This document shows positions 9,021-11,602 of a stretch of 11,602 bases of DNA, piece by piece. Location of the stretch: the NCBI GenBank assembly GCA_002803225.1, contig NXFV01000257.1, positions 1 to 11,602 of the forward strand. Direction: 5' to 3'. The notes below the pieces were generated by a model. The model worked only from the letters and a program-made list of their open reading frames with translations. It had not been told where the DNA came from and did no database searches. This stretch comes from Gamarada debralockiae. Taxonomy: Eukaryota; Ascomycota; Leotiomycetes; Helotiales; Hyphodiscaceae. The position numbers and the translations under genes were made by a program. Every line of letters begins with the position of its first letter. Position 1 is the first letter of the stretch.

Positions 9021-10172
9021 CTCACGCGTGAAAACGATTAGAAACACCGCGAGAGAAAAACACTCTGCTCCTTGTAAATGTACGATATAACTGCAGATTA
9101 TGGACGAGACGGGAGATGCTTTGGCAGTATATATGCTCTTATCGTACCGCGTCCTCCAACCAGAATCCACTCTGCGGTCCGCTGTACAACTCCTGTCTCG
9201 CCATTTGTCTTTCTGACGCGCCCTCCGTCCAAAATGCCTTGCTGTCAATGTCCTGGTCTCGCCCAGAGACCCCCGCCGCAGCTGGGCGGGTCCTGAAACT
9301 GACCATCCTGTACTCTCGCGCCGGAACACGTCCTTCCGCGGTCATCACTTCCACTTCGCAAGGCACCACGATCAGCCGATCACAGTACTATTGTTCGATC
9401 GTCGGCGTCGCCGTGAAAAGTTGAGCATGGTAGTATCGATCACAGGAAGAGAGGGGGTCGCATGATCGCGAATATCAGCCATCTAAAAAGCTTCAGGCAG
9501 ATTTTTGTGCACTCCAGGTATCCGAGCTTCGCATAATCTTGCAGGCTCAAATCAGCACGTCACCACGTACTCAAACAGGTCCGTAATACGCCGCAGCAAA
9601 GGGAGGCTTACCTAGAAGCTGTTGACGCGTCATCCACCTGCGACACAGCTAGGCAGAAGCCAGGCCACGTCGTCGTGAGGCATTTCTGCGACTGGTTGTG
9701 CCCTGCAGCGCGTGCAATAGCACAAGCCCACGGCTTCTCAGTCTCTCGGAGCGTCTTGCCACAAAGCTGAAGTGGTAGTGCGACGACGAGGCAGCTCGCG
9801 AGACGATTTCGGTTTGGGCGATGCCAACCTCGTAAATCCGCCAATGTGAGGGCAGCTCTCAGGGAAGAGAGTCGTTGGATTTGAGTTCAGGACCGCAGGT
9901 CAAGCCTGCTTCATGAGCTCATATGGTGTCTCAGCTGCGGCGCGGTCGGCCGAGGGAGCCAGAGGGCTGTGAGTGGAGAAGGGGGGAGAAGGGCCGAATA
10001 GCGCATGAAAAGAGCGAGACCCAAACTATTGGCGTGGTTGAAAAGGAAGAAAGGAGCAAAAGAGCGAGCGATGGGAAGGGACGCGGTTCTTATACCGCGA
10101 AAGCAGCGGCGGGCCCGTGCACGCGCCTTGCCTGATGCGGCGGTCGCAGTTTCCTGATGCGGGCTTGCCGTC
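9021..10172. other. Upstream region of the Myb-like gene, GC-rich right edge of the island
   Basis: The part next to 9020 should hold the promoter and leader of the Myb-like gene. Further right the sequence becomes GC-rich and then purine-rich on the plus strand (about 9950-10080, GGAGAAGG-type runs). Several short overlapping frames are open on both strands, as GC-rich DNA allows. None shows a recognisable motif. The frame at 9139-9369 (minus, 76 codons) looks mildly protein-like but has no supporting feature. CCTGATGCGG occurs twice (10131-10140 and 10153-10162) right at the edge, followed by TTGCCGTC (10165-10172), where the composition switches to AT-rich. Confidence 0.4.
9129..9134 (-). 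promoter_or_regulatory. Possible TATA box of the Myb-like gene
   Basis: The minus strand reads CATATATACTG here, with a TATATA core about 110 bases before the ATG at 9018-9020. Transcription starting 30-40 bases downstream would give a leader of roughly 70-80 bases. It is a short motif in a region otherwise close to balanced composition, hence only moderate confidence. Confidence 0.35.
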
Positions 10173-11602
10173 TCATATTTTACTACTTTAAATAACTTTA
10201 TTATTTAATCTAAAGTTATTAAAGCTTTTAACTAAAGTAAAGTATAAAGAAATAAGACTAAGCTTTATAAGAAAGTAAAGATAAAAGCTAAGTTTACTTA
10301 GTCTAAGATAAGACGACCTTTTACTTATATACTTAATAACTTTTTTAAATTAAATAATATAAGCCTTAATAAGTTAGTTGAGAAGGTTTTAAGGCTTAAT
10401 CTTTTTTAAAAGACTAATATTATATAATCTCTTAAGGAATTTAATTAAATTTTATTAGATATTCTTATTAAAGATAAACCTTAGTATAAAATCAAGCTTA
10501 TAGTATATTAACTTAAGAAGTTTAAAAGATATAAGGACTTAATTACTTAATTAGAAAGTAAGTACTTTATAAAAGCTATTTAATAAAAACTCTTTATTAA
10601 CTTAATTTAATATTAAGAACTATTTAATATTATTAATATTACTTAAGTAGCTTTAAAATCTCTTATTAAAAGATAATTTATTAAAAAGGAAGTTATTATT
10701 AATATCTAGTTTATTAGTTTAAATAGTTTTATAACTTAAGAATAGATTATAGTAACCTTTAAGTTACTAGTAAATATTATAAGTCCTATAGATATAGCTA
10801 CTAAAACTATAATACTTAATATTAAGGCTAAGGCTAATATAATATTATATAAACTTACTAAGTAACTTAGATATTCTATTTTAAGTATAAAATATTTTAA
10901 GTATAAAATATTTTAAGTATAAAATATTTTAAGTATAAAATATTTTAAGCTTAAGACTATATTTAAATAAATCTTTTAATTTATTAAAATAGCTAAAGTA
11001 AAAGTTAAGATTAAATATAAGATTAAATATATTACTATCTTTTTCTTAATTTAAGAAGCTAAAGAATAAACTCTATTAATAATTCTTTTTAAATAATCTT
11101 TTACTTAAGTTATAAAGATAACTTTTAAATATAAAGACTATAATTCTATAGATACTATATTTTATAACTCTTAAGACTATTAAACTTATATAGTTTTAGT
11201 TATTTCTTTAGTTAAAAAGTTAATTTATTTTTAATAAAATTATTATACTTATATTAAAGATAATAACTTTAAAGAGAAAAACTAATTACTAGTACTTTAT
11301 CTTAAAATTATATTAGTATATTAAAAAGAAACTAAAAATTAATTAAAGTTAATAGTCTTAATTATAATTATTTTTATATTTTAAATAGTATTTAAAATAA
11401 AGACTTAATAAATAAAAAAGTAATTTCTTTAAATAAAGTATATAAAGGGAAATTATATAAAAGAATAAGTCTTATAATTATAAGAACTAAAATTAACTAA
11501 TTAAAATACTTAAATAAAAGTTAAGTAACTTTAATAAATTTAAATATTATATCTTATCTTTATCTTTTTACTTTTACTAATATAATTATTAATTTTATAT
11601 TT
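10173..11602. other. AT-rich, RIP-type degraded repeat tract (right flank)
   Basis: Composition switches within a few bases to nearly pure A/T with many TpA dinucleotides, as in the left flank. This again suggests a transposon destroyed by RIP. A plus-strand frame from about 10380 (GAG at 10380-10382) to 10860 has somewhat fewer stops than expected and may be a coding relic, but I recognise no motif. No intact gene is present. The tract runs off the window. Confidence 0.75.
10878..10949. repeat. Perfect 16-bp tandem repeat, 4.5 copies
   Basis: The unit ATTTTAAGTATAAAAT is repeated at 10878, 10894, 10910 and 10926, with a half copy ATTTTAAG at 10942-10949. All copies are identical. The unit is itself nearly palindromic. 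Identity within a heavily mutated tract suggests the array expanded after RIP had acted, probably by slippage. Confidence 0.9.

Noticed and set aside
9021..9329. Longer N-terminus for exon 1 starting at 9329
   Set aside because: The frame is open, but the residues before MAFDPISYTYV look like untranslated leader, and a TATA-like site at 9129-9134 falls inside it. The ATG at 9018-9020 is the better start.
3339..10172. Harbinger-type transposon, which pairs a Myb-like protein with a nuclease
   Set aside because: No DDE nuclease is visible, the second gene is a HET protein, and no target-site duplication is seen. The Myb-like domain alone does not support it.
1..11602. tRNA, rRNA or CRISPR-like arrays
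   Set aside because: No cloverleaf with a TTCGA-type arm and no spaced repeats of the right kind were seen on either strand.

Overview
The window looks like nuclear DNA of a filamentous ascomycete (Pezizomycotina). Three things point there: a HET (heterokaryon incompatibility) domain gene, short introns with fungal splice sites, and a sharp two-compartment base composition. Two extremely AT-rich tracts (about 1-3338 and 10173-11602) are almost depleted of C and G and full of TpA. This is the usual product of repeat-induced point mutation (RIP) acting on transposons. Between them lies an island of about 6.8 kb with ordinary composition that carries the genes.

Layout. Positions 3-353 hold a minus-strand Ty3/Gypsy reverse transcriptase remnant, still in one frame but with RIP-type stops and a damaged catalytic YxDD. 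Positions 354-3338 are RIP-eroded DNA, including a plus-strand frame (about 1441-2590) with unexpectedly few stops that I cannot identify. The island starts abruptly near 3339. It contains an intact single-exon HET-domain gene (3960-5777, minus), a spacer (5778-6748), a minus-strand gene with a C-terminal Myb/SANT-like domain (6749-9020), and a GC-richer upstream region (9021-10172). The right AT tract begins near 10173 and includes a perfect 16-bp tandem repeat (10878-10949).

The most useful result concerns the Myb-like gene. The long terminal exon alone does not explain the region. Two further upstream exons can be read by eye (8804-9020 and 8521-8738). They are joined by a 65-nt intron with GTATGT, CTGAC and TAG signals and a matching phase. 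A second, phase-0 intron (8378-8520) connects them to the terminal exon. One in-frame TAG at 8533-8535 breaks this model. It is exactly what a C-to-T change in a CAG codon would give, so the gene may be a lightly RIP-damaged pseudogene, or the second intron may use a different donor.

The HET protein is a predicted trigger of nonself recognition and cell death in fungi. The Myb-like protein is a predicted nuclear DNA-binding protein. Nothing in the sequence links them functionally beyond sharing an island between degraded transposons. The island is bracketed by an 8-bp inverted repeat (GACGGCAA / TTGCCGTC), which may be chance or may mark a mobile unit.
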